Assembly (NCBI GenBank): GCA_934573855.1
Contig: CAKTMF010000006.1
Location: forward strand, 62,001-126,000
DNA: 64,000 nucleotides
Reading direction: 5' to 3'
DNA from: an uncultured Oscillospiraceae bacterium
GTDB taxonomy: Bacteria; Bacillota; Clostridia; Oscillospirales; Oscillospiraceae
Below, piece after piece: positions 48,666 through 56,402 of the stretch. Position 1 is the first letter of the stretch, and every line of letters starts with the position of its first letter. The position numbers and the translations under genes are program-made. Below the pieces are notes generated by a model that was not told the DNA's origin, did no database searches, and saw only the letters and a list, made by a program, of their open reading frames with translations.

Positions 48666-49088
48666 TTGGTTTATATCACTGAAAACGAAGCCGAGACCGA
48701 GGCGTTGGGCGCGCGCTTTGCGCAGAAGCTTCCCGGCGGCACGGTGGTCGCGATGTACGGCGATCTCGGCGCGGGAAAGACGGCTTTTGTGCGCGGCATG
48801 GCCCGCGGCATGGGTCTTGACTGCCGCGTTTCCAGCCCCACGTTCACGATAGTGAACGAGTATCTCGGAGAACGTGAGCTTATCCACTTTGATATGTACC
48901 GTCTCTCCGGCGCGGACGAGCTTTTCGACATCGGTTGGGAGGATTATCTCGATCGCGGTGCGGTCTGTGCGGTCGAATGGAGCGAAAACGTCCGCGACGC
49001 CTTCGCCGGAGACGAGATCACCGTCAGGATCGACAAGCTTGGCGACACCCGCCGCCGTATAACTATCGAGGGGGCAGAGGAATGCTGA
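48666..49088 (+). CDS. tsaE: tRNA threonylcarbamoyladenosine biosynthesis ATPase TsaE
   Basis: A 140-residue P-loop ATPase needed, with TsaB and TsaD, for t6A37 modification of ANN-decoding tRNAs. Walker A GDLGAGKTAFVRG, then SSPTFTIVNEY and the FDMYRL motif followed by the WED... and VEWSE motifs are diagnostic. TTG start at 48666, twelve bases after GGAG. The end overlaps tsaB by seven bases. Confidence 0.94.
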   Translation: MVYITENEAETEALGARFAQKLPGGTVVAMYGDLGAGKTAFVRGMARGMGLDCRVSSPTFTIVNEYLGERELIHFDMYRLSGADELFDIGWEDYLDRGAVCAVEWSENVRDAFAGDEITVRIDKLGDTRRRITIEGAEEC

Positions 49089-49783
49089 TACTCGCTTTTG
49101 AATCCTCCGCGAAGGCCGCCTCCGTGGCGCTCTGCCGCGACGGGCAGCTCATATCCCAGTACAGCCAGTGCAGCGGCCTTACCCACAGCCGCACGCTCCT
49201 TCCGATGGCGGAGGACATGCTGAAAAACGCCGAGCTCACGATAGCCGACGTGGACGGCTTTGCCGTCGCTCACGGTCCGGGCTCGTTCACCGGGATACGC
49301 ATAGGCGTGTCAGCCGTGAAGGGACTCGCGTGGGCGTCGGACAAGCCCTGCGTGGGCGTGTCCACTCTCGAGGCGCTCGCGTGGAACGGCGTGTGCGCCG
49401 GGGGCTATGTCTGCCCGGTGATGGACGCCCGCCGCTCACAGGTCTACAACGCCATTTTTGAGATAAAGGACGGCCGCCCCGTCCGTATCGCGCCGGACAG
49501 GCCCATCGCCCTTTCCGAGCTTGCCGATGAGGTCCGTGCGCTCGGTGCGCCGGTGCTGCTCCTCGGGGACGGCGCAGGGCTGACGGCGGACTACTTCTCC
49601 GCGAACGGTATCGCCTTCACTCTCGCCCCGGAGAATATCCGCTGGCAGAGCGCGTGGGGCGTGGCAATGGCGGCTCGGGACAAGAGCTTCGGCTCGGCAG
49701 ACGAGCTGCTGCCGGTATATCTCCGTCTATCCCAGGCGGAGCGCGAGCGGCAGGAGCGCCTTGCCGCGGATAAACATGTTTGA
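49082..49783 (+). CDS. tsaB: tRNA threonylcarbamoyladenosine biosynthesis protein TsaB
   Basis: A 233-residue ASKHA-fold partner of TsaD. Motifs: LAFESSAKAASVAL, THSRTLLPMAEDML, and VAHGPGSFTGIRIGVSAVKGLAW, the hallmark of TsaB. Start chosen at ATG 49082, overlapping tsaE, since the longer frame upstream is antisense-like tsaE coding. RimI or TsaD genes that often follow are not present here; upp comes next. Confidence 0.95.
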   Translation: MLILAFESSAKAASVALCRDGQLISQYSQCSGLTHSRTLLPMAEDMLKNAELTIADVDGFAVAHGPGSFTGIRIGVSAVKGLAWASDKPCVGVSTLEALAWNGVCAGGYVCPVMDARRSQVYNAIFEIKDGRPVRIAPDRPIALSELADEVRALGAPVLLLGDGAGLTADYFSANGIAFTLAPENIRWQSAWGVAMAARDKSFGSADELLPVYLRLSQAERERQERLAADKHV

Positions 49784-49816
49784 CCAAAATTCATATATAA
49801 AAGGAGTTCGTGAAAC

Positions 49817-50446
49817 ATGAGCAAAGTATGCGTTTTCGACCACCCCCTTATTCAGCACAAGCTGTCTATACTCCGTGACAAGAACACCAGCGTCAAGGTC
49901 TTTCGTGAGCTTATCTCCGAGATAGCAATGCTGATGTGCTACGAGGCCACCCGCGATCTGCCCCTTGAGGAGGTTGAAGTCGAAACTCCCGTCGCTGTTG
50001 CAAAGTGCAAGCGTATCGCCGGCAAGAAGCTGGCCGTCGTTCCCATTCTCCGTGCCGGTCTCGGCATGGTCGACGGCATGGTGAGCATGATGCCCAACGT
50101 CAAAGTCGGCCATATCGGCCTGTTCCGTGACCCCGAAACTCACGAACCCGTAAAATACTACTACAAAATGCCCCCCGATATCACCGAGCGTGACATCATC
50201 GTCGTCGACCCCATGCTGGCCACCGGCGGCTCCGCGTCCGCGGCCATTCAGTTCCTCAAGGACGACGGCGCGCACAACATCAAGCTCATGTGCATTATCG
50301 GCGCTCCCGAGGGCGTGGCCCGCATGCAGCAGGATCACCCCGACGTCGACATTTTTGTCGCCGCGCTCGACGATCATCTCAACGAGCATGCCTATATCGT
50401 CCCCGGTCTGGGCGACGCCGGCGACCGTATCTTCGGCACCAAATAA
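49817..50446 (+). CDS. upp: Uracil phosphoribosyltransferase
   Basis: A 209-residue salvage enzyme making UMP from uracil and PRPP. Family landmarks: HPLIQHKLSILRDKNTSVK, ILRAGLGMVDGM, and the PRPP-binding VVDPMLATGGSASAA, plus the uracil-binding C-terminal PGLGDAGDRIFGT. AAAAGGAG precedes the start, and a strong terminator follows. Confidence 0.97.
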   Translation: MSKVCVFDHPLIQHKLSILRDKNTSVKVFRELISEIAMLMCYEATRDLPLEEVEVETPVAVAKCKRIAGKKLAVVPILRAGLGMVDGMVSMMPNVKVGHIGLFRDPETHEPVKYYYKMPPDITERDIIVVDPMLATGGSASAAIQFLKDDGAHNIKLMCIIGAPEGVARMQQDHPDVDIFVAALDDHLNEHAYIVPGLGDAGDRIFGTK

Positions 50447-50462
50447 ACGTCAAAACGATGGT

Positions 50463-50497
50463 AAAGCCCGCCGTTTCTTAACGAAACGGCGGGCTTT
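50463..50497. terminator. Terminator after upp
   Basis: Fourteen-bp stem AAAGCCCGCCGTTT (50463-50476) with its complement (50484-50497) and TTTTATTATTTT; also for the converging gene. Confidence 0.9.
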
Positions 50498-50507
50498 TAT
50501 TATTTTG

Positions 50508-51638
50508 TTATTCGGCTACGTCCACAAGCACCCACGACATCTCGGATGCGTTTTCAAAGAGGTAGTTCTCCATGACCGGGATGAGCCTGTCCTGATCGGT
50601 GCCGATGGTTATCTGCGGCTTCAGGTCGGCAAGGTTATAGGAGTACGCGAACCTGTCGGTCCTGAGATAGACCCTGTCGAACACCTTGATGAAAAGGCGC
50701 GCGTCCTGGCCGTTGTCCACGGCCTTTACCAGCGCCTGCGGGGAGTCGATATATATCGACAGCTGGTTTACGCTGCGCTCTCTCAGCGCGTCGGACACAT
50801 ACATCGCAAAGCCGCACACCGCGTTGACGGCACTCGGCTGCGTGGACATCTGGCGGGTATAGGTGAGCGCGACAGGCTCGGCAAATACGGGGTGCGCCAC
50901 GTCCGCCAGCACTACCTCGTCGAAGCCCATGTCGTACATTTCCCGCGTGAGCTGGACGATGTAGTTCCTGAGATCCGTGTTGTACGCGTCGAGCCATGTG
51001 CCGTAGTCGTCGGTGTAGTTGCCGCCGTACTCGTTGCGCAGCGTGACGGAGGTGCAGCGGGAGGCAAGCAGCTCGTCCAGACAGCAGCTGAGCTGGGCGA
51101 CGAGGTAAATGTTCTTTGCCTTCAGCTCGGTTATCAGCGTGGGCAGCTGCAGCGTGGCCTCGTTTTCCTGAGAAATGCCGTAGTTCACGGCCATCGTGGC
51201 CTGCGAGTTCCATTTCAGGACGCCGCTTCTCGGCTTCATTTCCAGCACGAGCGCGTTGCCGGTGTTCAGACGGTTGGCGTATTCGGTGAGCTTTTCCTTG
51301 TTGATATTGTCCGCCGGGACAAATATCGCGCGAAGCCCCCGCGCCTTGCTGCCGGCTGTCGCCTTGACGCTGCTATAGTCCGGCTCGTCGAACTGCAGCG
51401 TGACGTCCACCGGGTCAAAGACCTTGACCTCGTTGCCCTCGCTGTCGACGACCGTTTTCTCCTCGTTCAGCAGCGGCAGCTCGACGGCGATCCCCTCCTT
51501 GGTTATGACGGCGTACTGCTGCATACTGTAGAAGAGGACGACGGTGAGCACCGCGATACCCAGCACGATCACAAAGGGGACGATGGCGTAATTGCGCCTC
51601 TTGCGCCTTCCCTTGTAAAATTCCTGTATTCTTGGCAA
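50508..51638 (-). CDS. Membrane-anchored putative glycoside-hydrolase-like protein (DUF4015 type)
   Basis: A 376-residue protein: short cytoplasmic start with basic RKRRN, one membrane helix (about 17-39, YAIVPFVIVLGIAVLTVVLFY), then a large outside domain. The outside part has a TIM-barrel-like pattern, with RAIFVPADNINKEKLTEYANRL, NALVLEMKPRSG, and TREMYDMGFDEVVLADVAHP, which resembles the GH-like family formerly called DUF4015. No proven enzyme activity is known to me for this group. It lies before rpiB on the minus strand with a 24-base gap, probably one transcript. A role in envelope or spore-coat glycan handling is only a guess. Confidence 0.65.
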   Translation of the reverse strand: MPRIQEFYKGRRKRRNYAIVPFVIVLGIAVLTVVLFYSMQQYAVITKEGIAVELPLLNEEKTVVDSEGNEVKVFDPVDVTLQFDEPDYSSVKATAGSKARGLRAIFVPADNINKEKLTEYANRLNTGNALVLEMKPRSGVLKWNSQATMAVNYGISQENEATLQLPTLITELKAKNIYLVAQLSCCLDELLASRCTSVTLRNEYGGNYTDDYGTWLDAYNTDLRNYIVQLTREMYDMGFDEVVLADVAHPVFAEPVALTYTRQMSTQPSAVNAVCGFAMYVSDALRERSVNQLSIYIDSPQALVKAVDNGQDARLFIKVFDRVYLRTDRFAYSYNLADLKPQITIGTDQDRLIPVMENYLFENASEMSWVLVDVAE

Positions 51639-51662
51639 GTTATTTCCTCCTATGGACGGAGA

Positions 51663-52094
51663 TCAGCCCTCGATCTTGGATATGCGGCGGATGTGGCGGG
51701 GGTCGTTGGAGAAGGGCGTATCAAGGAACGTGTCCACTATCATGAGGGCAAGCCCCGCCCCGGTGACTCTCGCTCCGAGGGCGAGCATGTTCGCGTCGTT
51801 GTGCTGGCGGGTGGCCTCGGCGGAAAAGCAGTCGCCGCAGAGCGCGCAGCGTATGCCCTTCACCTTGTTTGCGACAAGGGACATGCCTATGCCGGTGCCG
51901 CAGATGAGTATGCCCTTTTCGCACTCCCCTGCCGCCACGGCCACCGCCGCGGGGCGGCCGAAGTCAGGGTAGTCGCAGCTCGCGCCGTCGTAGGTCCCGA
52001 AATCCTTATATTCAAGACCGCGCTCACGCAGGTGAGCCATGATCTCCTTTTTCAATTCAAAGCCGCCGTGATCGCTCGCTATCGCTATCATCAC
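51663..52094 (-). CDS. rpiB: Ribose-5-phosphate isomerase B
   Basis: A 143-residue RpiB/LacAB-type isomerase converting ribose 5-phosphate to ribulose 5-phosphate. Features: IAIASDHGGFELKKEI, DFGTYD, the CGTGIGMSLVANKVKGIRCALC block with the catalytic cysteine, and HNDANMLALGAR. Length and motifs are standard. AGGAGGTGC precedes the ATG. Confidence 0.95.
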   Translation of the reverse strand: MMIAIASDHGGFELKKEIMAHLRERGLEYKDFGTYDGASCDYPDFGRPAAVAVAAGECEKGILICGTGIGMSLVANKVKGIRCALCGDCFSAEATRQHNDANMLALGARVTGAGLALMIVDTFLDTPFSNDPRHIRRISKIEG

Positions 52095-52183
52095 ACAGCA
52101 CCTCCTAAACGTGATGTTTTATTTTATCACTTAATCGCCGCATGTTCAAGTCCCGACAGTGTGAACATTTACGCGCAAAAAAA

Positions 52184-52201
52184 CTCTCGTTGAAACGAGA
52201 G
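52184..52201 (-). terminator. Terminator after the CoA-transferase gene
   Basis: CTCTCGTT-GA-AACGAGAG flanked on the minus strand by seven T; directly downstream of the stop at 52213. Confidence 0.8.
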
Positions 52202-52212
52202 CTTTTTTACAT

Positions 52213-53520
52213 TCAGATCATCATGCCGCGCTTTTTCGCCTCGAAGGTGAGCTGGTCGCGAAAGTCCGGATGTGCGATGGAGATGAGCTGCTTTGCCCGC
52301 TCCGAAAGCGGCCTGCCGCGAAGGTGCGCAATGCCGTACTCGGTGACTATGCAGTCAACGTCGTTCTTGCTTGTGGTGCAGACCCCGCCGGGGGTGAGTA
52401 TGGGCTGTATCTTGCTGACGGTGCCGCCCTTCGCGGTGGAGGCAAAGGCGATAAAGCTCTTACCGCCCTTTGACTGGCACGCGCCGCGGACGTAGTCTAC
52501 CTGCCCGCCGGTGCCGGACAAATGCTTCGTGCCGACGGACTCCGCGCACACCTGACCCCACAGGTCGACCTCGACGGCGGCGTTGATGGATATCATGTTG
52601 TCGTTGCGGCAGATGATGTTGGGGTCGTTCACATAGTCCACGGGGAGTATTTCGATGCCGGGATTATCGTCTATAAAGTCGTAAATGCGCTTCGAGCCGA
52701 ACGCGAAAGTCGTGACGCTCTTGCCCCGGTTTATCTGCTTTCTGCTGTTGTTGACCGCGCCGCACTCGATAAGCTCGACCATGGAGTCGGTGAACATCTC
52801 GGTGTGGATGCCGAGGTCGTGCTTCTGCTTGAGCGCCATGCCGGTGGCGTCAGGTATGGCGCCGATGCCGAGCTGTATGCATGCACCGTCGCATATTTCC
52901 TCGGCAATAAGGCCGCCGATGGTGAGACTCACCTCGTCAAGCTTCACCGGCGGAAGGACGGGCAGCTCGTGGCTGTTCTCCACGATGGCGTCGACGCGGC
53001 TGACATGTATCTGCTGGCCGCAGACCGCTCTGGGCTGGAACTCGTTGACCTCGACAAAAACGCGCTTTGTTTTGTCGAGCATGGCCGCCTCATAAGATGA
53101 CGTTGCGCCCATGCTGAACCAGCCGTGGCTGTCCATCGGCGAGACGGACACGAACACCGCGTCATAGTCGTACCTTTCGCGGACTATCGAGGGGATGTCG
53201 CGGTAGTAGTTCGGGATATAGTCCGCCCAGCCGCCGTTGATGGCCTTGCGCGCGCCGCCGAGCGAGAACCACGACTGGCCGGTGATCTTGCCCTTGAGTG
53301 CGCTGTCGGCGTAATACTCCAGCGGATACGCGTCCAGCAGTGCCTGTACCTTGACGCCGCGAAGCTCGTCCTTATATGCCCTCGCGGCCATGGCGGAAAT
53401 GATAGCCGGGGTCTGGGAGGGGCCGGAGTCCATGCCGATGAGCCATCCGTCCTCCACACGCTGCGCCGCTTCCTCGGCGCTCATGAGCTTTGATGCGTAC
53501 AGTTCTTTGAAATCAGTCAT
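52213..53520 (-). CDS. Acetyl-CoA hydrolase/transferase family CoA-transferase (butyrate or 4-hydroxybutyrate type)
   Basis: A 435-residue family I CoA-transferase resembling butyryl-CoA:acetate and 4-hydroxybutyrate CoA-transferases. GLIAEEICDGACIQLGIGAIPDATG and the catalytic-glutamate segment EMFTDSMVELIECGAVNN are visible, as are the C-terminal GGAxxGxGGQVD-like motif (LSGTGGQVDYVRGA) and the VVTEYGIAHLRG-type motif. It would swap CoA between acyl chains and acetate, conserving energy at the end of butyrate formation. Exact acyl specificity cannot be read. Confidence 0.88.
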   Translation of the reverse strand: MTDFKELYASKLMSAEEAAQRVEDGWLIGMDSGPSQTPAIISAMAARAYKDELRGVKVQALLDAYPLEYYADSALKGKITGQSWFSLGGARKAINGGWADYIPNYYRDIPSIVRERYDYDAVFVSVSPMDSHGWFSMGATSSYEAAMLDKTKRVFVEVNEFQPRAVCGQQIHVSRVDAIVENSHELPVLPPVKLDEVSLTIGGLIAEEICDGACIQLGIGAIPDATGMALKQKHDLGIHTEMFTDSMVELIECGAVNNSRKQINRGKSVTTFAFGSKRIYDFIDDNPGIEILPVDYVNDPNIICRNDNMISINAAVEVDLWGQVCAESVGTKHLSGTGGQVDYVRGACQSKGGKSFIAFASTAKGGTVSKIQPILTPGGVCTTSKNDVDCIVTEYGIAHLRGRPLSERAKQLISIAHPDFRDQLTFEAKKRGMMI

Positions 53521-53541
53521 ATCTGTATCTCCTCTATTTTT

Positions 53542-53979
53542 TCAGCGGCGACGGCTGCGCTGCTTATGCTCCGAATAGATACGGTTATCCGCAATGCGGC
53601 TGTCCGACTCCTGCATGAATTTCTTCAGCCTGTCCTCAAACTCCCTGTTGCTCCCCGGAGGGTCGGCGGCGGGGACGGCGGAGCGCGGCTGCTTTTTCGG
53701 CGCGGCCTGTCCTGCGGCGGGGACTCTCGCGGGCGCGGGCGCTTCTGCGGCGCGCTTGATGGAGAGGTTTATCTTGCCGTCCGGGGCTACGTTCAGCACA
53801 CGCACCGTGACGCTCTGCCCGAGCTGAACGTGGTCGTGTACGTCGTTCACATATGTATTGGATATCTCGGAGATGTGGACAAGGCCGCTCCTGCCCTCCG
53901 GCAGGGCGACAAACGCCCCGAATTTGGTAATGCCGGTGATCTTTCCCTCCAGTACGCTGCCGACTTCGATTGCTGCCAT
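53542..53979 (-). CDS. yabR: S1 RNA-binding domain protein (YabR-like)
   Basis: A 145-residue protein: an S1 domain (residues 1-75, EVGSVLEGKITGITKFGAFVAL, GLVHISEIS, INLSIK) followed by an Ala/Pro-rich and charged tail. In Bacillus the same order yabP-yabQ-divIC-yabR is found, which supports the identity. It may bind RNA or ribosomes; its exact role is unknown. Confidence 0.85.
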   Translation of the reverse strand: MAAIEVGSVLEGKITGITKFGAFVALPEGRSGLVHISEISNTYVNDVHDHVQLGQSVTVRVLNVAPDGKINLSIKRAAEAPAPARVPAAGQAAPKKQPRSAVPAADPPGSNREFEDRLKKFMQESDSRIADNRIYSEHKQRSRRR

Positions 53980-53991
53980 ATCAAATCCTCT

Positions 53992-54264
53992 TTATCTCTC
54001 TGAAAAATAAAATATTTTTTCCCCGGGCATCACAAGGCCCAGACGCTCCCGCGCGAGCCTTTCCAGCTCGTCGTCCGAAAGGCCGCTCTCGAGCCGCGCG
54101 GTCAGCGTCTCCTGCTCGCTCACGAGGAGCGCGTATTCCTCCTCGAGCGCGGCAAGGTCCTTTTCCGCCGAATCAAGCTTCAGTGACGCCGCCGCAAGGC
54201 TGCACAGCGAATAGACGAGCAGCGCCACGGCGACAAATGAGATCAGGCTTGGACGGTCGCGCAT
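53992..54264 (-). CDS. divIC: Septum formation initiator, DivIC/FtsB family
   Basis: A 90-residue bitopic protein: short cytoplasmic start, one membrane helix (about 8-27), then a coiled coil (DSAEKDLAALEEEYALLVSEQETL) and the conserved tail ERLARERLGLVMPGEKIFYF typical of DivIC/FtsB. Part of the divisome complex with FtsL and DivIB. Sits 12 bases upstream of the S1 protein gene and downstream of yabQ. Confidence 0.88.
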   Translation of the reverse strand: MRDRPSLISFVAVALLVYSLCSLAAASLKLDSAEKDLAALEEEYALLVSEQETLTARLESGLSDDELERLARERLGLVMPGEKIFYFSER

Positions 54265-54348
54265 TTTCTCCTCCGTATCGGGGACACTTCCCCCATTGCT
54301 TCAATAATAATATAAAATAGTTCAATAATAAAGAGTATTTTTTCCATT

Positions 54349-54675
54349 TCAGAAATTTTTTTCGGATTCCGTGCCGCTTTTGCGTTTATCGAGCTTTTTG
54401 CAGACGGTGTCTCCGGCGATATAGATGTACAGCAGGAAGCCCGCCGTCATCGCGCCGAGCTGGCATACGCCCAGCCGGCCCTCCCCCGCGCCCATCGCGT
54501 ACATGAACGCGGCGACGCCGGAGCCGACCGAGAACAGCAGATCCAGCAGTATTGCCGCGGTCCTCCCGGCCCTGCGGCGCAGGGGACGCAGCAGATCGTA
54601 GGCAAGTCCCAGACCCGCGCCGATGAGCGCCGCAAGTCCCATTGCCGCAGCCTGTAACGAAACCGACGTCTCCAT
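54349..54675 (-). CDS. yabQ: Spore cortex biosynthesis protein YabQ
   Basis: A 108-residue membrane protein with about four hydrophobic segments; GAGLGLAYDLLRPLRRRAG near the N-terminus followed by LLDLLFSVGSG is typical of YabQ, which is needed for spore cortex formation. It directly overlaps the stop of yabP by one base. Conservation of this family is low; synteny gives extra support. Confidence 0.82.
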   Translation of the reverse strand: METSVSLQAAAMGLAALIGAGLGLAYDLLRPLRRRAGRTAAILLDLLFSVGSGVAAFMYAMGAGEGRLGVCQLGAMTAGFLLYIYIAGDTVCKKLDKRKSGTESEKNF

Positions 54676-54959
54676 CAGCTGAAAAGTCTCGTCCAGAGCG
54701 AGGACGACGCGGCCTTGTCCTCATAGCAGAACTCCTGGATGTGTCCGCGCAGCTCAAGCTCGCCCACATCAAGGTCGATACGCTCGATATGCAGCTCCGA
54801 GCCGCGCACAGTCAGATCGCCGCCCGCGGTCGTAAGCACCACCGTATTTTCGTCGAAGCCGGAAACGTCGCTGACTCCGCTCAGCTCCATCCGCTCGCGC
54901 CCGCTCATTTTCATCCCGTAAGGTCTGTCCTGAGCCTTAGGCACCATATCATATGCCAA
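54675..54959 (-). CDS. yabP: Sporulation protein YabP
   Basis: A 94-residue protein of the YabP/YqfC family (ERMELSGVSDVSGFDENTVVLTTAGGDLTVRG, then HIERIDLDVGELELRGHI). A TTG start at 54959 is preferred, since GGGGAGG lies eight bases before it; the ATG further upstream would put the ribosome site inside the gene. Next to yabQ, divIC and the S1 gene, as in Bacillus. Marks the organism as spore-forming. Confidence 0.86.
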   Translation of the reverse strand: MAYDMVPKAQDRPYGMKMSGRERMELSGVSDVSGFDENTVVLTTAGGDLTVRGSELHIERIDLDVGELELRGHIQEFCYEDKAASSSLWTRLFS

Positions 54960-55021
54960 TGGCTTCACCTCCCCATGGGACAATATATGCGCCGTGCGCC
55001 GGGAATATGAGTAAAGAGCGG

Positions 55022-55050
55022 TTTACAAACGAAGCTCACGGGTCTATACT
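55022..55050 (+). promoter_or_regulatory. Promoter of the MFS remnant
   Basis: TTTACA (55022-55027), 17 bases, TATACT (55045-55050). Confidence 0.5.
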
Positions 55051-55118
55051 CGTCAGCGGAAACGGCTTTAACGGCAGTTCCGGCCGCGGAGCGATATTTT
55101 TTCACAGAGAGGCGTAAT

Positions 55119-55409
55119 ATGAGTACTCAGGGTAAAAAGCGCCTGAGCGGCGCGATGGCTTTCATTACCCTCATGGGTATTGTCAGCCTGTTTTCGGACA
55201 TGACGCACGAGGGTGCGAGGAGCATTCTCGGCGAATACCTGAATCTCGCCGGAGCGTCGGCGGCGACGATCGGCTTTGTCTCCGGCATAGGCGAGCTGTA
55301 CGATATCGACCCCGTGCGGCTCGCCGCCGTATCGGTCGCCGTGCAGGCGCTCGCCATCGTATTTTACATACTGTGCATACGTCAGCAGAAGAAGGAAGCC
55401 GAGGCATGA
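55119..55409 (+). pseudogene. Major facilitator transporter remnant with internal deletion
   Basis: A 96-residue frame. Its first half (MAFITLMGIVSLFSDMTHEGARSILGEYLNLAGASAATIGFVSGIGEL) looks like the N-terminal segment of a 400-residue MFS transporter, and its second half (LYDIDPVRLAAVSVAVQALAIVF) like the last helix plus tail. The junction at about residue 61 joins the two in frame, so roughly 300 residues are missing. Promoter, ribosome site (GAGAGGCG) and a clean terminator remain. Either a decayed gene that stayed in frame or a small membrane protein born from it. Confidence 0.6.
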
Positions 55410-55426
55410 CACAGGTCTCGGGACAG

Positions 55427-55464
55427 AAAAATACCCGGACGGAGATATCCGTCCGGGTATTTTT
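55427..55464. terminator. Bidirectional terminator
   Basis: Stem ATACCCGGACGGA (55431-55443) with its complement (55448-55460), flanked by AAAA and TTTT(TT). It ends the MFS remnant and the converging dehydratase operon. Confidence 0.92.
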
Positions 55465-55467
55465 TGC

Positions 55468-56199
55468 TTAGTGATGGGATGAAGCGCCCTTGTCGCCCAC
55501 GCCGAAGTGCAGCTCCTTCATGCCCTCCACCTCGTCGCATATGCCCTTGAGCGAGCAGATGGAGCAGTCGGTGGGGAGGCCCTCCATGATGTGAGAGAGC
55601 GTGCTGGCGGCAGCATTGCACTTTTTGGCGAGATCGCGCATGGCTGCATAGTCAAAGCCGGGTGCGGTCAGGTAGATGACGGTGGCATTGAGAACGTTCG
55701 CGTTTTTCTTATACTCGCGGATGTAGTTCATGCCCACGTTCCTGAAGCTGATACCCTGCCTGACGGCCTGCCTGCTCACGCGCACCTGCTCACGGTAGGA
55801 CTCGGGAGACATGCGGACCATGTAGCCCTCGGGGTAGACATGGTACTTCGCAAACTCGATATCCTTGAGCGTGCGGTAAACGGTCTCGTCGTCGCCGTCG
55901 ATCATCCCGACGCGAAGAAGAACGATACGGGCAAAATCGCAGTCGCCCTTGATGTCCTTCATGTCCGGACCGTAGAGCAGGACCTGATCCTTATCCACGA
56001 GTTCGGAGCTGGAGGTGAACAGCACATAGTTTGCCGAACCCTTGCCCTGCGCGCCAAGCTCGTAGGCCGCGTCCTTCTGCAGGACCAGCTCGCTGGCGCC
56101 CAGATCCTTCCACATCTCCTTCTCGGAATAAGCCCATACGCGGGGTTCGCCCTTAATAAGCTCTTTGGTCTCTTTGATGAGGGAGTTAAAAAGTTCCAT
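55468..56199 (-). CDS. Acetyl-CoA-synthase (CdhC/AcsB)-domain-like protein
   Basis: A 243-residue protein of unproven function. The central part (VYRTLKDIEFAKYHVYPEGYMVRM, REQVRVSRQAVRQGISFRNVGMNYI, NATVIYLT, FDYAAMRDLAKKC) has the pattern of a domain of the acetyl-CoA synthase beta subunit, and the end carries a cysteine cluster C212-x2-C215-x5-C221 before EVEGMKELHFGV. The full A-cluster enzyme is 700 residues, so this is at most one domain. It is the last gene of the operon with CooC-like, HgdAB-like and HgdC-like genes, which makes a metal-cluster-related role plausible. The family link is from memory of motifs and needs a profile search. Confidence 0.5.
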   Translation of the reverse strand: MELFNSLIKETKELIKGEPRVWAYSEKEMWKDLGASELVLQKDAAYELGAQGKGSANYVLFTSSSELVDKDQVLLYGPDMKDIKGDCDFARIVLLRVGMIDGDDETVYRTLKDIEFAKYHVYPEGYMVRMSPESYREQVRVSRQAVRQGISFRNVGMNYIREYKKNANVLNATVIYLTAPGFDYAAMRDLAKKCNAAASTLSHIMEGLPTDCSICSLKGICDEVEGMKELHFGVGDKGASSHH

Positions 56200-56367
56200 T
56201 TAGAATACTATGTCTACCTTCTTGCGGTCGAACATGGCGTTGACCTGCTTGTACGCCCAGCCAAGGACCTTCTGATCGAGGTTCCAGAAATAGACCACGA
56301 ACAGGACCACAACGGTGATAACAAGGACCTTAATAAGGCTGAGAACGAATTTCAGAAACTTCTGCAT
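56200..56367 (-). CDS. Small membrane protein of the dehydratase operon
   Basis: A 55-residue protein, MQKFLKFVLSLIKVLVITVV at the start: short basic N-terminus, one membrane helix (about 7-27), then a soluble tail (NLDQKVLGWAYKQVNAMF, KKVDIVF). AAAGGAG lies seven bases before its ATG, and its stop codon abuts the start of the next gene with no gap, so the reading frame is well supported despite small size. No family recognised. It may anchor the complex at the membrane. Confidence 0.75.
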   Translation of the reverse strand: MQKFLKFVLSLIKVLVITVVVLFVVYFWNLDQKVLGWAYKQVNAMFDRKKVDIVF

Positions 56368-56402
56368 TAATAGGCTCCTTTCAGAATTTTAAGAAGCTGT
56401 GA

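Noticed and set aside
50190..52193. 667-codon plus-strand frame from upp through rpiB
   Set aside because: Runs out of frame through upp, across a terminator and antisense to two genes.
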